Position numbers and translations under genes: made by a program | Assembly (NCBI RefSeq): GCF_005082145.1 | Contig: NZ_CP034897.1 | Span: forward strand, 186,001-250,000 | Reading direction: 5' to 3' | Source: Buchnera aphidicola (Aphis craccivora) | Lineage (GTDB): Bacteria > Pseudomonadota > Gammaproteobacteria > Enterobacterales > Enterobacteriaceae | DNA: 64,000 nucleotides | Shown: piece by piece, positions 27,932 to 38,152 of the stretch | Position numbering within the stretch: the first letter of the stretch is position 1 | How the letters are laid out: each line of letters starts with the position of its first letter | The notes under the pieces: model-generated | Told to the model about the DNA's origin: nothing | Databases searched by the model: none | What the model saw: the letters and a program-made list of their open reading frames with translations, nothing else

Positions 27932-30226
27932 ATGAATAAAAAAAAAATAAAATCATTAGTAAAAATTTTTATTCTAATATTAATTTTAATAATTTTTTAT
28001 GGTTTTTTTTTATATATGAAGATGAGCCGTTTAATCAATGGTAAGGTATGGCATTTTCCCATCTCAATATATGGTAGAATAATAAATTTAGAACCAGGAA
28101 GTTTATTCTCTCAAAAAGAAATTGAAACATTTTTAAAGAGCACAATGTATAGTAAAGTCGATAAAGTGATACTTCCTGGTGAATATAGTATACAAAATAA
28201 TAAAATAGAATTTATACGGCGCGCTTTTAATTTTCCTGATATTAACGAAAATGAACTTTATGTAAGATTAGTTTTTAATACAAATTCTTTATTAAAAATT
28301 CAAAATGTTGAAAATTATCGTGATTTTAATTTTTTTCGTTTGGAACCAAAATTAATTAGTATGTTAAATTCTTCTAAAGAAAAAAAACGTATTTTTCTTC
28401 CTCGATCTAAATACCCTATGATTTTAATTAAAACATTATTAGCAATTGAAGATAAAAATTTTTATAAACACGATGGAATTAATATATCATCTATTATCAG
28501 AGCTTTATTAGTTAATATTACAGCAGGAAAAACAATACAAGGAGGTAGCACTCTTACCCAGCAATTAGTTAAAAATCTTTTTTTAACAAATACTCGTTCA
28601 ATATGGAGAAAAATGAACGAGATGTATATGGCGTTGATTTTAGATTGTTTTTACAAAAAAGATCGCATTTTAGAATTATACTTAAATGAAGTATATTTAG
28701 GACAAGATGGCAACGAACAAATTCGTGGTTTTCCACTAGCTAGTCTTTATTATTTTGGCCGTCCGATTGATGAATTGAATTTAGATCAATACGCTTTGTT
28801 AGTTGGGATGGTAAAAGGAGCATCTTTATATAATCCTTGGAGCAACCCAAAACTTGCTTTAAATAGAAGAAATTTGGTTTTATTAACTTTGTATAATAAA
28901 GGATTAATTGAAAAAAACATTTATATTAAATTATCTAAAAGACCTTTAAAAATCCATCCAAAAGGATTTATAATTTCAGATCATCCTGATTTTTTACAAC
29001 TTGTTCAAATGGAAGTAAAAGAAAAATTAAGAAAAAAAACTAAAATTTTATCAGGTTTAAAAATATTTACTACTTTAGATTATTTATCTCAAAGTTCTGT
29101 TGAAAAAGCTGTTAAAACAAGTATTCCTATACTAAAAAAGAAAAAAAAATTAAAAGATTTAGAAATTGCAATGATCGTAGTAGATAAATCTAATGGAGAA
29201 ATTAATGCGCTAATTGGTAGTTCTCATCCAAAATTTTATGGTTATAACCGTGCTTTACAAGCTCGTCGTTCTATTGGTTCTTTATCTAAACCTGTTATTT
29301 ACTTACAAGCGTTATCTAATCCAAAAAAATATCATTTAAATACTTGGATATCTAATCAGCCTATTGCTATTAAATTGAAAAATGGTAAATATTGGATCCC
29401 AAAAAATAATAATAATCAATTTAATAAACGCGTAATGCTTTTAGAAGCACTAACTCACTCTATTAATATACCTATAGTTAATCTAAGTATTGATATAGGT
29501 TTAAATTCATTAATAGAAAATTGGATAAATTTAGGTATTTCTAAAAAATATTTAACTCCTTTTCCTTCAATATCATTAGGATCTATTAATTTAACACCTA
29601 TTGAAATTGCTCAAGTTTTTCAAGTAATTTCAAATGAAGGTTGCAAATCATTATTATCTTCAGTTAGATTTATTGTTTCTGATGATGGAAAAATATTATA
29701 TCAAAGTTTACCACAATCTAAAAATATAGCTTCTTCTGAAGCTGCATACTTAACAGTATATGCTATGCAAAAAGTTGTAACTTCTGGAACAGCTAAATCT
29801 TTAGGAGCTTTATTTAAAAATTTTTCTTTAGCTGGAAAAACTGGTACTACAAACAATTTAGTAGATAGTTGGTTTGTAGGGATAGATGGAAAACAAATTG
29901 TAGTTACTTGGATAGGAAGAGATAATAATAAATCAACTAGATTATACGGTTCTTCTGGTGCGATGCGAGTTTATCAAAAATATCTTGAATATCAAAGTCC
30001 AATACCATTAATATTAAATCGCCCTAAAAATATTCGTATGTTTTATATGAATAATAATGGAGAATTATTCTATAAAAAAAATAATGAATACACAGAATCT
30101 GTGCCAATATGGTTTTTCAATACTCAAAATTTATATAATAAAAATATATACTTAAAAAGTAATTCTAAAAAAAATAGTAAACATAAAAAAAATTTTTTAT
30201 TTTGGATGAAAAATTTTTTTACATAA
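27932..30226 (+). CDS. mrcB: Penicillin-binding protein 1B
   Basis: Bifunctional class A PBP that polymerises and cross-links peptidoglycan in the periplasm. The protein has 764 residues (E. coli 844; N-terminal cytoplasmic tail much reduced). Single membrane anchor about 9-29 (IFILILILIIFYGFFLYM); UB2H-like region to about 150; glycosyltransferase 51 domain with EDKNFYKHDGINISSIIRA and QGGSTLTQQLVKNLF; transpeptidase with SLSK (SxxK), SIN (SxN) and KTGTT (KTG) boxes. An A10 tract right after the start codon region (27938-27947) is in frame. The regulator LpoB is not visible here. Confidence 0.97.
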   Translation: MNKKKIKSLVKIFILILILIIFYGFFLYMKMSRLINGKVWHFPISIYGRIINLEPGSLFSQKEIETFLKSTMYSKVDKVILPGEYSIQNNKIEFIRRAFNFPDINENELYVRLVFNTNSLLKIQNVENYRDFNFFRLEPKLISMLNSSKEKKRIFLPRSKYPMILIKTLLAIEDKNFYKHDGINISSIIRALLVNITAGKTIQGGSTLTQQLVKNLFLTNTRSIWRKMNEMYMALILDCFYKKDRILELYLNEVYLGQDGNEQIRGFPLASLYYFGRPIDELNLDQYALLVGMVKGASLYNPWSNPKLALNRRNLVLLTLYNKGLIEKNIYIKLSKRPLKIHPKGFIISDHPDFLQLVQMEVKEKLRKKTKILSGLKIFTTLDYLSQSSVEKAVKTSIPILKKKKKLKDLEIAMIVVDKSNGEINALIGSSHPKFYGYNRALQARRSIGSLSKPVIYLQALSNPKKYHLNTWISNQPIAIKLKNGKYWIPKNNNNQFNKRVMLLEALTHSINIPIVNLSIDIGLNSLIENWINLGISKKYLTPFPSISLGSINLTPIEIAQVFQVISNEGCKSLLSSVRFIVSDDGKILYQSLPQSKNIASSEAAYLTVYAMQKVVTSGTAKSLGALFKNFSLAGKTGTTNNLVDSWFVGIDGKQIVVTWIGRDNNKSTRLYGSSGAMRVYQKYLEYQSPIPLILNRPKNIRMFYMNNNGELFYKKNNEYTESVPIWFFNTQNLYNKNIYLKSNSKKNSKHKKNFLFWMKNFFT

Positions 30227-30352
30227 AATCTTAATTCTTTTGAATTAATAAATTTAACGTTAAATAAATATTTAAAAATAAAGTAATTTATTTATTATGT
30301 ATTGTATAAATATTTTTAATTTATAATAAGAATATAATTTGAGAATTATAAT

Positions 30353-32971
30353 ATGTTAATTAAATTTTTAAAAAAAATTTTTGTAAATTATAATGATCGT
30401 ATTTTAAAAAAATACGATAAAATTATCTCTAAAATTAATTATTTAGAAAAAACTTTTGAAAAATTTTCAGATATACAGCTTAAAGAAAATAAAAAATTAT
30501 TTCAATCACGCTTAAAAAACGGGGAAGATTTAAATGATTTGTTAGTAGAATCTTTTGCTACAGTCAGAGAAGCAAGTAAACGTGTTTTTAATATGCGTCA
30601 TTTTGATGTTCAAATACTTGGTGGAATAGTTTTAAATAAACAATGTATTGCAGAAATGAGAACAGGAGAAGGAAAAACTTTAACCTCTACTCTTCCTGCT
30701 TATTTAAATGCTTTATCTGAAAAAGGCGTTCATATAGTTACGATGAATGATTATTTAGCAGAAAGAGATGCTAAAAAAAATACTCCATTATTTGAATTTC
30801 TTGGTTTATCAGTAGGATTAAATTTATCTGGAATGTCTTTTGCTGAAAAAAAATATGCTTATTCTTGCGATATTACCTATGGTACAAATAATGAATATGG
30901 ATTTGATTATTTGCGTGATAATATGATTTTCTCTAATGAAGAACGAGTTCAGCGTAAATTAAACTATGCAATAATAGATGAAGTAGATTCAATTTTAATA
31001 GATGAAGCTAGAACACCTTTGATTATTTCAGGCCCTTCGGAAGATAGTTCTTTTTTATATAAAGAAATTAATAAAATAGTACCTTTTTTAATTGTCCAGA
31101 AAAAAGAAGATTCTGATGATTTTCAAGGCCAAGGTCACTTTTCAATAGATGAAAAATCAAAACAAATTTATTTAACTGAAAGAGGGTTAATTAAAGTTGA
31201 AAAGTTATTGATTAATAAAGGTTTGATGAAAAAAAATGAATCGTTATATTCTTCTAATAATATTATATTAATGCATCATGTTTTATCTGCTTTACGTGCT
31301 CATAAATTATTTATTCGAGATGTAGATTATCTAGTAAAAAATAATAGTGTAATTATTGTAGATGAACATACAGGTAGAACTATGCCTGGAAGAAGATGGT
31401 CGGATGGATTACACCAAGCAATAGAAGCTAAAGAAAAAGTTTCCATTAAAAATGAAAATCAAACTTTGGCGTCTATTACATTTCAAAATTATTTTCGTTT
31501 GTATAAAAAAATTTCAGGTATGACAGGTACCGCAGAAACTGAGGCGTTTGAATTTAGTGCTATTTATAATTTAGATACAATTGTGATACCTACAAATAAA
31601 CCAATGATAAGAAAAGATATGCCTGATTTAGTTTATATGACTGAAAAAGAAAAAATATATGCTATTTTAAAAGATATTCAAAAATGTATCGAAAAAAATC
31701 GACCTGTTTTAGTTGGAACAGTATCTATTGAAAAATCGGAAGTTATCTCAAAAAAATTAAAAGAATTGAATATTAAACATAGTGTTCTAAATGCAAAGTT
31801 TCACGCACAAGAAGCAGAAATAATAGCTCAAGCTGGAAAATCTAAATCAGTAACAATTGCTACTAATATGGCAGGAAGAGGTACTGATATAGTTTTAGGT
31901 GGAAGTATAGATTTACAGTTGAATAAAAAAATGTCTTTAAAAGAAATTGAAATAATTAAAAGAAAATGGAAAAAAGAACATGATTTAGTTGTATCATCTG
32001 GAGGTTTACATATTATTGGCACTGAGCGTCACGAATCACGGCGCATTGATAATCAACTAAGAGGACGTTCAGGCCGTCAAGGAGACAGTGGTTCTTCTCG
32101 TTTTTATTTATCTATGGAAGATTCTTTAATGAGAATTTTTATATCTGACAAAATTATTAATATGATGCGAAAATTAGGACTTTCTACTAATGAAGCTATC
32201 GAGCATCCTTGGGTCACTAAAGCTATTGAAAATGCTCAAAAAAAAGTAGAAAATAGAAATTTTGATATCAGAAAACAATTGTTAGAATATGATGATGTTT
32301 ATAATGAGCAACGTCGTATAATTTATTCTCAACGTAATAAATTAATTAATTCAAAAAATATTAAAAAAATTATTAATGATATTTTAATAGATGTTTTAAA
32401 ACATACTATAAAAAAATATATAAATAAAAAAATAGAAAAAGATAATTGGAAAATTTTAGATTTAGAAAAAAAATTAAATGTTGAATTTAATATATATATA
32501 TCAATTTTAGATTGGACAAAAAAAGATCCTAATTTAAATGCAGATAGTATTATAGAAAAAATTATTAATATTGCACAAAAAAATTATACAGAAAAAGAAA
32601 ATTTAATAGGTGATTCTAATATTAGAATTATAGAAAAGTCGATTATGTTACAAACATTAGATGATCTTTGGAAAGATCATTTGTCAGCTATGAATTATTT
32701 AAGACAAGGTATTCATCTTCGTGGTTATGCACAAAAAGACCCTAAACAAGAATATAAAAGAGAATCTTTTAATATGTTTTCTAACATGTTAGAATTATTA
32801 AAATATGAAGTTGTATCCTTTCTTAGTAAATTAAATGTATCTTATACAAAAAAATACTTTAATTTTAAAGATAATGCAAAAAAATCATTAGATGATATTA
32901 AAATTGGAAGAAATACATTATGTTTTTGTGGTTCTAATAAAAAATACAAATATTGTCATGGTATTTTATAG
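30353..32971 (+). CDS. secA: Protein translocase ATPase SecA
   Basis: Motor that drives preproteins through SecYEG. The protein has 872 residues (E. coli 901). Walker A in [21 protein letters not shown] box in [23 protein letters not shown]2 motifs [14 protein letters not shown] and [11 protein letters not shown], helical scaffold and wing region, and the C-terminal zinc motif [13 protein letters not shown], which binds SecB or ribosomes. The linker before the zinc motif is shorter than in E. coli. mutT follows, as in E. coli, but secM and lpxC that normally precede secA are absent and mrcB precedes it instead. Confidence 0.97.
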   Translation: MLIKFLKKIFVNYNDRILKKYDKIISKINYLEKTFEKFSDIQLKENKKLFQSRLKNGEDLNDLLVESFATVREASKRVFNMRHFDVQILGGIVLNKQCIAEMRTGEGKTLTSTLPAYLNALSEKGVHIVTMNDYLAERDAKKNTPLFEFLGLSVGLNLSGMSFAEKKYAYSCDITYGTNNEYGFDYLRDNMIFSNEERVQRKLNYAIIDEVDSILIDEARTPLIISGPSEDSSFLYKEINKIVPFLIVQKKEDSDDFQGQGHFSIDEKSKQIYLTERGLIKVEKLLINKGLMKKNESLYSSNNIILMHHVLSALRAHKLFIRDVDYLVKNNSVIIVDEHTGRTMPGRRWSDGLHQAIEAKEKVSIKNENQTLASITFQNYFRLYKKISGMTGTAETEAFEFSAIYNLDTIVIPTNKPMIRKDMPDLVYMTEKEKIYAILKDIQKCIEKNRPVLVGTVSIEKSEVISKKLKELNIKHSVLNAKFHAQEAEIIAQAGKSKSVTIATNMAGRGTDIVLGGSIDLQLNKKMSLKEIEIIKRKWKKEHDLVVSSGGLHIIGTERHESRRIDNQLRGRSGRQGDSGSSRFYLSMEDSLMRIFISDKIINMMRKLGLSTNEAIEHPWVTKAIENAQKKVENRNFDIRKQLLEYDDVYNEQRRIIYSQRNKLINSKNIKKIINDILIDVLKHTIKKYINKKIEKDNWKILDLEKKLNVEFNIYISILDWTKKDPNLNADSIIEKIINIAQKNYTEKENLIGDSNIRIIEKSIMLQTLDDLWKDHLSAMNYLRQGIHLRGYAQKDPKQEYKRESFNMFSNMLELLKYEVVSFLSKLNVSYTKKYFNFKDNAKKSLDDIKIGRNTLCFCGSNKKYKYCHGIL

Positions 32972-33014
32972 TTGTATTTTTAAAAAACATTCATTTTAAT
33001 TTAAGTTGTATTTT

Positions 33015-33398
33015 ATGAGTTATACAAAAGTAGCAATTGGAATTATTTTAAAGAAAAATAAAGTTTATATTACTAAATCAAATGAAATTAAATATAATGC
33101 AAATATTTGGGAATTTCCAGGTGGTAAAGTAAAAGAAAATGAAAATATTATATATGCATTAAAACGTGAATTACTAGAAGAAGTAGGAATAATAATATTA
33201 AAATTTAATTTTTTTCAATATAAAAAAATTTTTTTTAAAAAATTAAAATTATATTTTTTCTTAATTAAAAAATGGAAAGGACAAGCACATAGTAAAGAAG
33301 GATATAAGTATAGTTGGATTTTTTTTAAAAAATTAAAATTTTGTAAATTTCCAGTTTTTAATTTTATTGTTATAAAAAAATTAAAAAATATTTACTAA
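33015..33398 (+). CDS. mutT: 8-oxo-dGTP diphosphatase MutT
   Basis: Nudix hydrolase that removes oxidised guanine nucleotides from the pool. The Nudix box is GGKVKENENIIYALKRELLE plus EVGI, fitting GX5EX7REUXEEXGU. I choose the ATG at 33015 (127 residues, MSYTKVAIGIIL); a TTG three codons earlier also opens the frame. The C-terminal half is strongly Lys/Phe-rich and diverged but keeps WEFPGGKV and SKEGYKYSWIFF. It converges on coaE with a 13-bp gap. Confidence 0.93.
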   Translation: MSYTKVAIGIILKKNKVYITKSNEIKYNANIWEFPGGKVKENENIIYALKRELLEEVGIIILKFNFFQYKKIFFKKLKLYFFLIKKWKGQAHSKEGYKYSWIFFKKLKFCKFPVFNFIVIKKLKNIY

Positions 33399-33411
33399 AT
33401 ATTTATATTGA

Positions 33412-34071
33412 TTAATATAATTTAGTTAAATAATTTTTTTTGAAAATTTGTTTTTTATTTTTTTTTTGTAGTTTATATTTATTAAATAAATATGTATAAA
33501 AGCAGTTTAAATAATATACATATGTATCTAATTTTTTTGTATTTTTATTTAAAATAATATCATCTGCAATTAAAATTCTTTTATTTCTGCTAGTTTGTTG
33601 AGTAATTATGTTTTTTGCTTGATATTGATTAATTTCATCTCGTATCATTATTCGTTTTATTTGAGTTTTTACAGGTGTATCAACTATAAGAATTCGATGC
33701 GCTATGTTATCTAGTTTTTTTTCAATAAGTAATGGAACTACCCATAAGCACCAAGTTGAATTTACTAATTTTATTTGTCTTTTACTTTCTTTATAAATTT
33801 CAGGAATTAATATATTTTCTAACCATAGTTTATTTTTCTTTTCGTTAAAAACGTATTTTCTAAGTAATTTTCGGTTGATTAATTGATTCGAGTTTAATAT
33901 GTTGTTTCCAAATTTTTTCTTAATAGCATTAAATATTTTTACATTTTTTTCTATTATTTTTTTTCCAATAATATCGGTATCAATAATATTTACACCTAGT
34001 TTTTTAAAGCTATTAGAAATAGTAGTTTTTCCGCTACCAATGCCCCCAGTAAGTGCTACAATATAAGTCAT
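33412..34071 (-). CDS. coaE: Dephospho-CoA kinase
   Basis: Last step of CoA synthesis. P-loop GGIGSGKTT near residues 8-16, then DTDIIGKKI, and the lid region RILIVDTPVKTQIKRIMIRD. As sequenced the protein has 219 residues against 206 in E. coli. An A10 tract at 33458-33467 (minus strand) lies just before the expected end, and one extra A would give a stop right after it at about 205 residues. The last 15 residues, which resemble nothing in the family, are thus probably a frameshift extension. It converges on mutT. Confidence 0.94.
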   Translation of the reverse strand: MTYIVALTGGIGSGKTTISNSFKKLGVNIIDTDIIGKKIIEKNVKIFNAIKKKFGNNILNSNQLINRKLLRKYVFNEKKNKLWLENILIPEIYKESKRQIKLVNSTWCLWVVPLLIEKKLDNIAHRILIVDTPVKTQIKRIMIRDEINQYQAKNIITQQTSRNKRILIADDIILNKNTKKLDTYVYYLNCFYTYLFNKYKLQKKNKKQIFKKNYLTKLY

Positions 34072-34184
34072 AATTATTTTGTTTACGTTTATAAAATTTA
34101 AATATATAAAATATTTATTATATTAACAAAAAATATGTCTAGATTATAAATTTTTTATTTTTATTATTTAAGGATGTTTATCTA

Positions 34185-35234
34185 ATGCGTATTGAAGAAG
34201 ATGTTAAGTTAGGTTTTAAAGATGTTTTAATTAGACCTAAACGGTCTACTTTGAAAAGTCGCTCTGAAGTCGATCTTATTCGTACTTTTACCTTTAAATA
34301 TTCTAATAATACATGGTCTGGTATTCCTATTATTGCTGCAAATATGGATACTATTGGAACATTTCAAATGGCTTTATCTTTATCAAATTTTAATATCTTA
34401 ACTGCCATACACAAATATTATTCTTACGATGAATGGAAAGATTTTGTTAATACATCTTCGGAAAAAGTATTGGAACATGTTATTGTATCAATTGGAACAT
34501 CTGAGTTAGATTTTTTAAAAATTCAAAAGATTTTATTACTATCTTCTAAGTTGAAATATATTTGTATTGATGTTGCTAATGGCTACTCTGAGCATTTTGT
34601 TTTTTTTTTAAAAAAGGTAAGAAATACATTTCCTAATAAAATTATTTGTGCTGGAAATGTTGTTACTGGAGAGATGGTTGAAGAATTAATTTTATCTGGT
34701 GCTGATATAGTAAAAGTTGGAATTGGGCCAGGTTCAGTTTGCACTACAAGAGTTAAAACAGGAGTAGGTTATCCTCAACTTTCAGCTATTATAGAATGTG
34801 CTGATGCTGCACATGGATTAAATGGACAGATTATTAGTGATGGAGGATGTATTGTTTCTGGAGATATAGCAAAAGCTTTTGGAGGTGGAGCAGATTTTGT
34901 AATGTTAGGAGGAATGTTGTCCGGACATTATGAATGTTCAGGAGAAATTGTCAAAGAAAATTTAAAAAAATTTATGTTATTTTATGGCATGAGTTCTACT
35001 TCTGCAATGAAACGTTACTCTGGAAAAATTAGAGGATATCGAGCTTCGGAAGGTAAAATCGTAAAAATACCTTTTCGTGGAAATGTCGATATAACTATAC
35101 GTGATATTTTAGGTGGACTTCGATCTTCTTGTACTTACGTAGGAGCGCAAAAATTAAAAGAGTTAACCAAAAGAACTACGTTTATAAGAGTAAATGAACA
35201 AGAAAATCGTGTTTTTAATAATTTCGCTTATTAA
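34185..35234 (+). CDS. guaC: GMP reductase
   Basis: Converts GMP to IMP with NADPH, linking guanine and adenine nucleotides. The protein has 349 residues (E. coli 347). The catalytic Cys sits in [20 protein letters not shown]; the barrel phosphate site is [21 protein letters not shown]. It has GuaC rather than GuaB architecture since no CBS domains interrupt the barrel. In E. coli it lies beside coaE, as here. It is followed by a strong hairpin before aceE. Confidence 0.97.
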   Translation: MRIEEDVKLGFKDVLIRPKRSTLKSRSEVDLIRTFTFKYSNNTWSGIPIIAANMDTIGTFQMALSLSNFNILTAIHKYYSYDEWKDFVNTSSEKVLEHVIVSIGTSELDFLKIQKILLLSSKLKYICIDVANGYSEHFVFFLKKVRNTFPNKIICAGNVVTGEMVEELILSGADIVKVGIGPGSVCTTRVKTGVGYPQLSAIIECADAAHGLNGQIISDGGCIVSGDIAKAFGGGADFVMLGGMLSGHYECSGEIVKENLKKFMLFYGMSSTSAMKRYSGKIRGYRASEGKIVKIPFRGNVDITIRDILGGLRSSCTYVGAQKLKELTKRTTFIRVNEQENRVFNNFAY

Positions 35235-35282
35235 AATAAATTATATTATATATATATTTAATTTTAAAAAATTTAAAATAAT

Positions 35283-35330
35283 AAAATCAATAAAATTAAT
35301 TATTTTATAGTTAATTTTATTGATTTTTTT
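35283..35330 (+). terminator. Terminator hairpin after guaC
   Basis: Perfect 17-bp inverted repeat (35283-35299 with 35311-35327; core ATCAATAAAATTAA) with an 11-nt loop and a T7 run that begins in the stem end. It separates guaC from the aceEF-lpdA operon. Confidence 0.75.
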
Positions 35331-35475
35331 TAGAAATTAATAATAAATTATTTTATAAAAAGATAAGAAATTTTACTTACAAATATTTTATTATATAACA
35401 AAGCAACAATCAATATAATGTTTTTAATTTAATTTAAATTTTATTATTGAAATAATATATAAGGAACTTTATACC

Positions 35476-38139
35476 ATGTCAGAAAATTTATATGATGACG
35501 TGGATCCAATTGAAACTAATGATTGGGTGCAATCAATTGAATCTGTTATTCAAAAAGAAGGTATTAAAAGAGCTCGTTTTTTAATTGAAAAAGTTTTAAA
35601 ACAATCTAAAATAAATAAATCAGATTTTTTTAAATGTTTTTTTACAAGTGATTATATTAATACAATTAACAACGAAGATGAAATTGAATATCCTGGAGAT
35701 TTGATTTTAGAAAAAAAAATTCGCTCTGCCATTCGTTGGAATGCTATTATGATGGTGTTACGTGCATCAAAAAAAAACTTAGATTTAGGTGGGCATTTAT
35801 CTTCTTTTCAATCATCTGCAACTATATATGAAGTTTGTTTTAATCATTTTTTTCGTGCTAAAAATAATTACGATGGAGGTGATCTAGTATATTTTCAAGG
35901 TCATATTTCTCCTGGCATTTACGCACGATCATTTTTAGAAGGTCGTTTATCTATAAAACAAATTGATAATTTTAGACAAGAAGTTGATGGCAATGGATTA
36001 TCTTCTTATCCTCATCCTAAATTAATGCCTAATTTTTGGCAATTTCCTACTGTATCTATGGGATTAGGTCCTATTTTTTCTATTTATCAAGCCAAATTTT
36101 TAAAATATCTTCAACATCGAGAGTTAAAAAATACCTCAAAACAAACAGTTTACGCTTTTTTAGGTGATGGTGAAATGGATGAACCAGAATCTAAAGGAGC
36201 TATTTCTATTGCAGTTCGAGAAAAGTTAGATAATTTAATTTTTATAATAAATTGTAATTTACAAAGATTAGATGGCCCAGTTGTAGGAAATGGAAAAATC
36301 GTAAACGAATTAGAAAGTTTTTTTTATGGTGCAGGATGGAAAGTAATTAAAGTAATATGGGGTGGGAAATGGGATAGTTTGCTAAAGAAAGATAAAACTG
36401 GAAAGTTAATTCAATTGATGAATGAAACAATAGATGGTGATTATCAAACATTTAAATCAAAAGATGGAGCTTATGTTAGAAAATATTTTTTTGGAAAATA
36501 TAAAGAAACATTGGAATTAGTTGAGCATATGACAGATGAAGAAATATGGCATTTAAATCGAGGAGGCCATGATCCTAAGAAAATGTTTAACGCAATAATA
36601 AAAGCAAAAGAAACAAAAGGAAAACCCACAGTTATTTTGGCGCATACTATAAAAGGATATGGTATGGGTAATATTGCAGAAGGTAAAAATATTGCGCATC
36701 AAATAAAGAAAATAAATATTAAAGGAATTATTTATATTAGAGATCGTTTTAATATTCCTATATCTGATAAGGAAATAGAAAAACTACCTTATATTACGTT
36801 TGAAAAAAACTCTAAAGAATATTGTTATATGCAAAATCAAAGAAACAAGTTAGGTGGTTATATTCCGTTTCGTTTATCTAAATTCACAAAAAAATTAAAT
36901 CTTCCAAATTTAATAGATTTTAAATCATTATTAGAAGAGCAAACTAAACATATTTCTACTACTATTGCTTTTATTCGAGTTTTAAATTTAATTTTAAAAA
37001 ATGACTCTATCAAGAATTTAATTGTTCCTATTATTGCTGATGAAGCCCGTACTTTTGGAATGGAAGGTTTATTTAGAAAAATTGGAATTTATAGTTCTAA
37101 TGGTCAAAAATATATTCCTCAAGATCGTGAACAATTAGCATATTATAAAGAAGATAAAAAAGGACAGATATTACAAGAGGGAATTAATGAATTAGGAGCT
37201 GCTTCATCTTGGCTTGCTGCAGCAACTTCTTATAGTACAAATGATTTCCCTATGATTCCTTTTTATATTTATTATTCAATATTTGGTTTTCAACGTATAG
37301 GTGATCTTTTTTGGGCTGCAGGAGATCAACAGGCAAGAGGTTTTTTAATTGGAGGTACATCTGGAAGAACAACTTTAAATGGAGAAGGTTTACAACATGA
37401 AGATGGTCATAGTCATATACAATCTTTAACAATACCTAATTGTATCTCTTATGATCCTGCTTTTGCCTATGAAGTAGCAGTTATTATCCAGGATGGATTA
37501 AGAAGAATGTACGGTCCTCTTCAAGAAAATATATATTACTATATTACCACAATTAATGAAAATTATTATATGCCAGCTATGCCTAAAGGCTCAGAAAAAG
37601 GAATTCGAAAAGGAATTTATAAATTAAAAACACTGTATTCTACTGGATTAAAAATACAACTAATGGGTTCTGGCGCTATTTTACGTTGTATATGTGAAGC
37701 TGCTGAAATTTTATCTAATGATTATTATATAACCACAGATATTTATAGTGTAACTTCTTTTACAGAATTAGCAAGAGATGGTGAAGAATGTGAAAGATGG
37801 AATATGTTGCATCCAAATCAAACAAAAAAAGTTGCTTATATAAAACAGATTATGAATTCAGCGCCTGCTGTTGCTGCTACTGATTATATGAAATTATTTG
37901 CAGAACAAGTACGTAATTACATTCCGTCAAAAGAATATTATGTATTAGGTACAGATGGTTTTGGGCGATCAGATAGTCGTGAGAAACTTCGTAATCACTT
38001 TGAAGTTAGCGCGCATTATATTGTATTAGCTGCATTAAGTTTACTAGCAAAATTAAATAGTATAAACCAACAGGTAGTAGAAGAAGCAATTATTAAATTT
38101 AATATTAATGCAGACAAAATTAATCCACGTTTAGCTTAA
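35476..38139 (+). CDS. aceE: Pyruvate dehydrogenase E1 component
   Basis: ThDP enzyme decarboxylating pyruvate and acetylating the lipoyl group of AceF. The protein has 887 residues, exactly the E. coli length. The ThDP motif is FLGDGEMDEPESKG... to NCNLQRLDGPVVGNGKI; ADEARTFGMEGLFRKIGIY and GRTTLNGEGLQHEDGHSH are also conserved. A ribosome-binding site AAGGAAC is 9 nt before the ATG. First gene of aceE-aceF-lpdA. The repressor gene pdhR, upstream in E. coli, is absent: guaC lies there instead. Confidence 0.97.
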   Translation: MSENLYDDVDPIETNDWVQSIESVIQKEGIKRARFLIEKVLKQSKINKSDFFKCFFTSDYINTINNEDEIEYPGDLILEKKIRSAIRWNAIMMVLRASKKNLDLGGHLSSFQSSATIYEVCFNHFFRAKNNYDGGDLVYFQGHISPGIYARSFLEGRLSIKQIDNFRQEVDGNGLSSYPHPKLMPNFWQFPTVSMGLGPIFSIYQAKFLKYLQHRELKNTSKQTVYAFLGDGEMDEPESKGAISIAVREKLDNLIFIINCNLQRLDGPVVGNGKIVNELESFFYGAGWKVIKVIWGGKWDSLLKKDKTGKLIQLMNETIDGDYQTFKSKDGAYVRKYFFGKYKETLELVEHMTDEEIWHLNRGGHDPKKMFNAIIKAKETKGKPTVILAHTIKGYGMGNIAEGKNIAHQIKKINIKGIIYIRDRFNIPISDKEIEKLPYITFEKNSKEYCYMQNQRNKLGGYIPFRLSKFTKKLNLPNLIDFKSLLEEQTKHISTTIAFIRVLNLILKNDSIKNLIVPIIADEARTFGMEGLFRKIGIYSSNGQKYIPQDREQLAYYKEDKKGQILQEGINELGAASSWLAAATSYSTNDFPMIPFYIYYSIFGFQRIGDLFWAAGDQQARGFLIGGTSGRTTLNGEGLQHEDGHSHIQSLTIPNCISYDPAFAYEVAVIIQDGLRRMYGPLQENIYYYITTINENYYMPAMPKGSEKGIRKGIYKLKTLYSTGLKIQLMGSGAILRCICEAAEILSNDYYITTDIYSVTSFTELARDGEECERWNMLHPNQTKKVAYIKQIMNSAPAVAATDYMKLFAEQVRNYIPSKEYYVLGTDGFGRSDSREKLRNHFEVSAHYIVLAALSLLAKLNSINQQVVEEAIIKFNINADKINPRLA

Positions 38140-38152
38140 GAGGTGAAACAAA

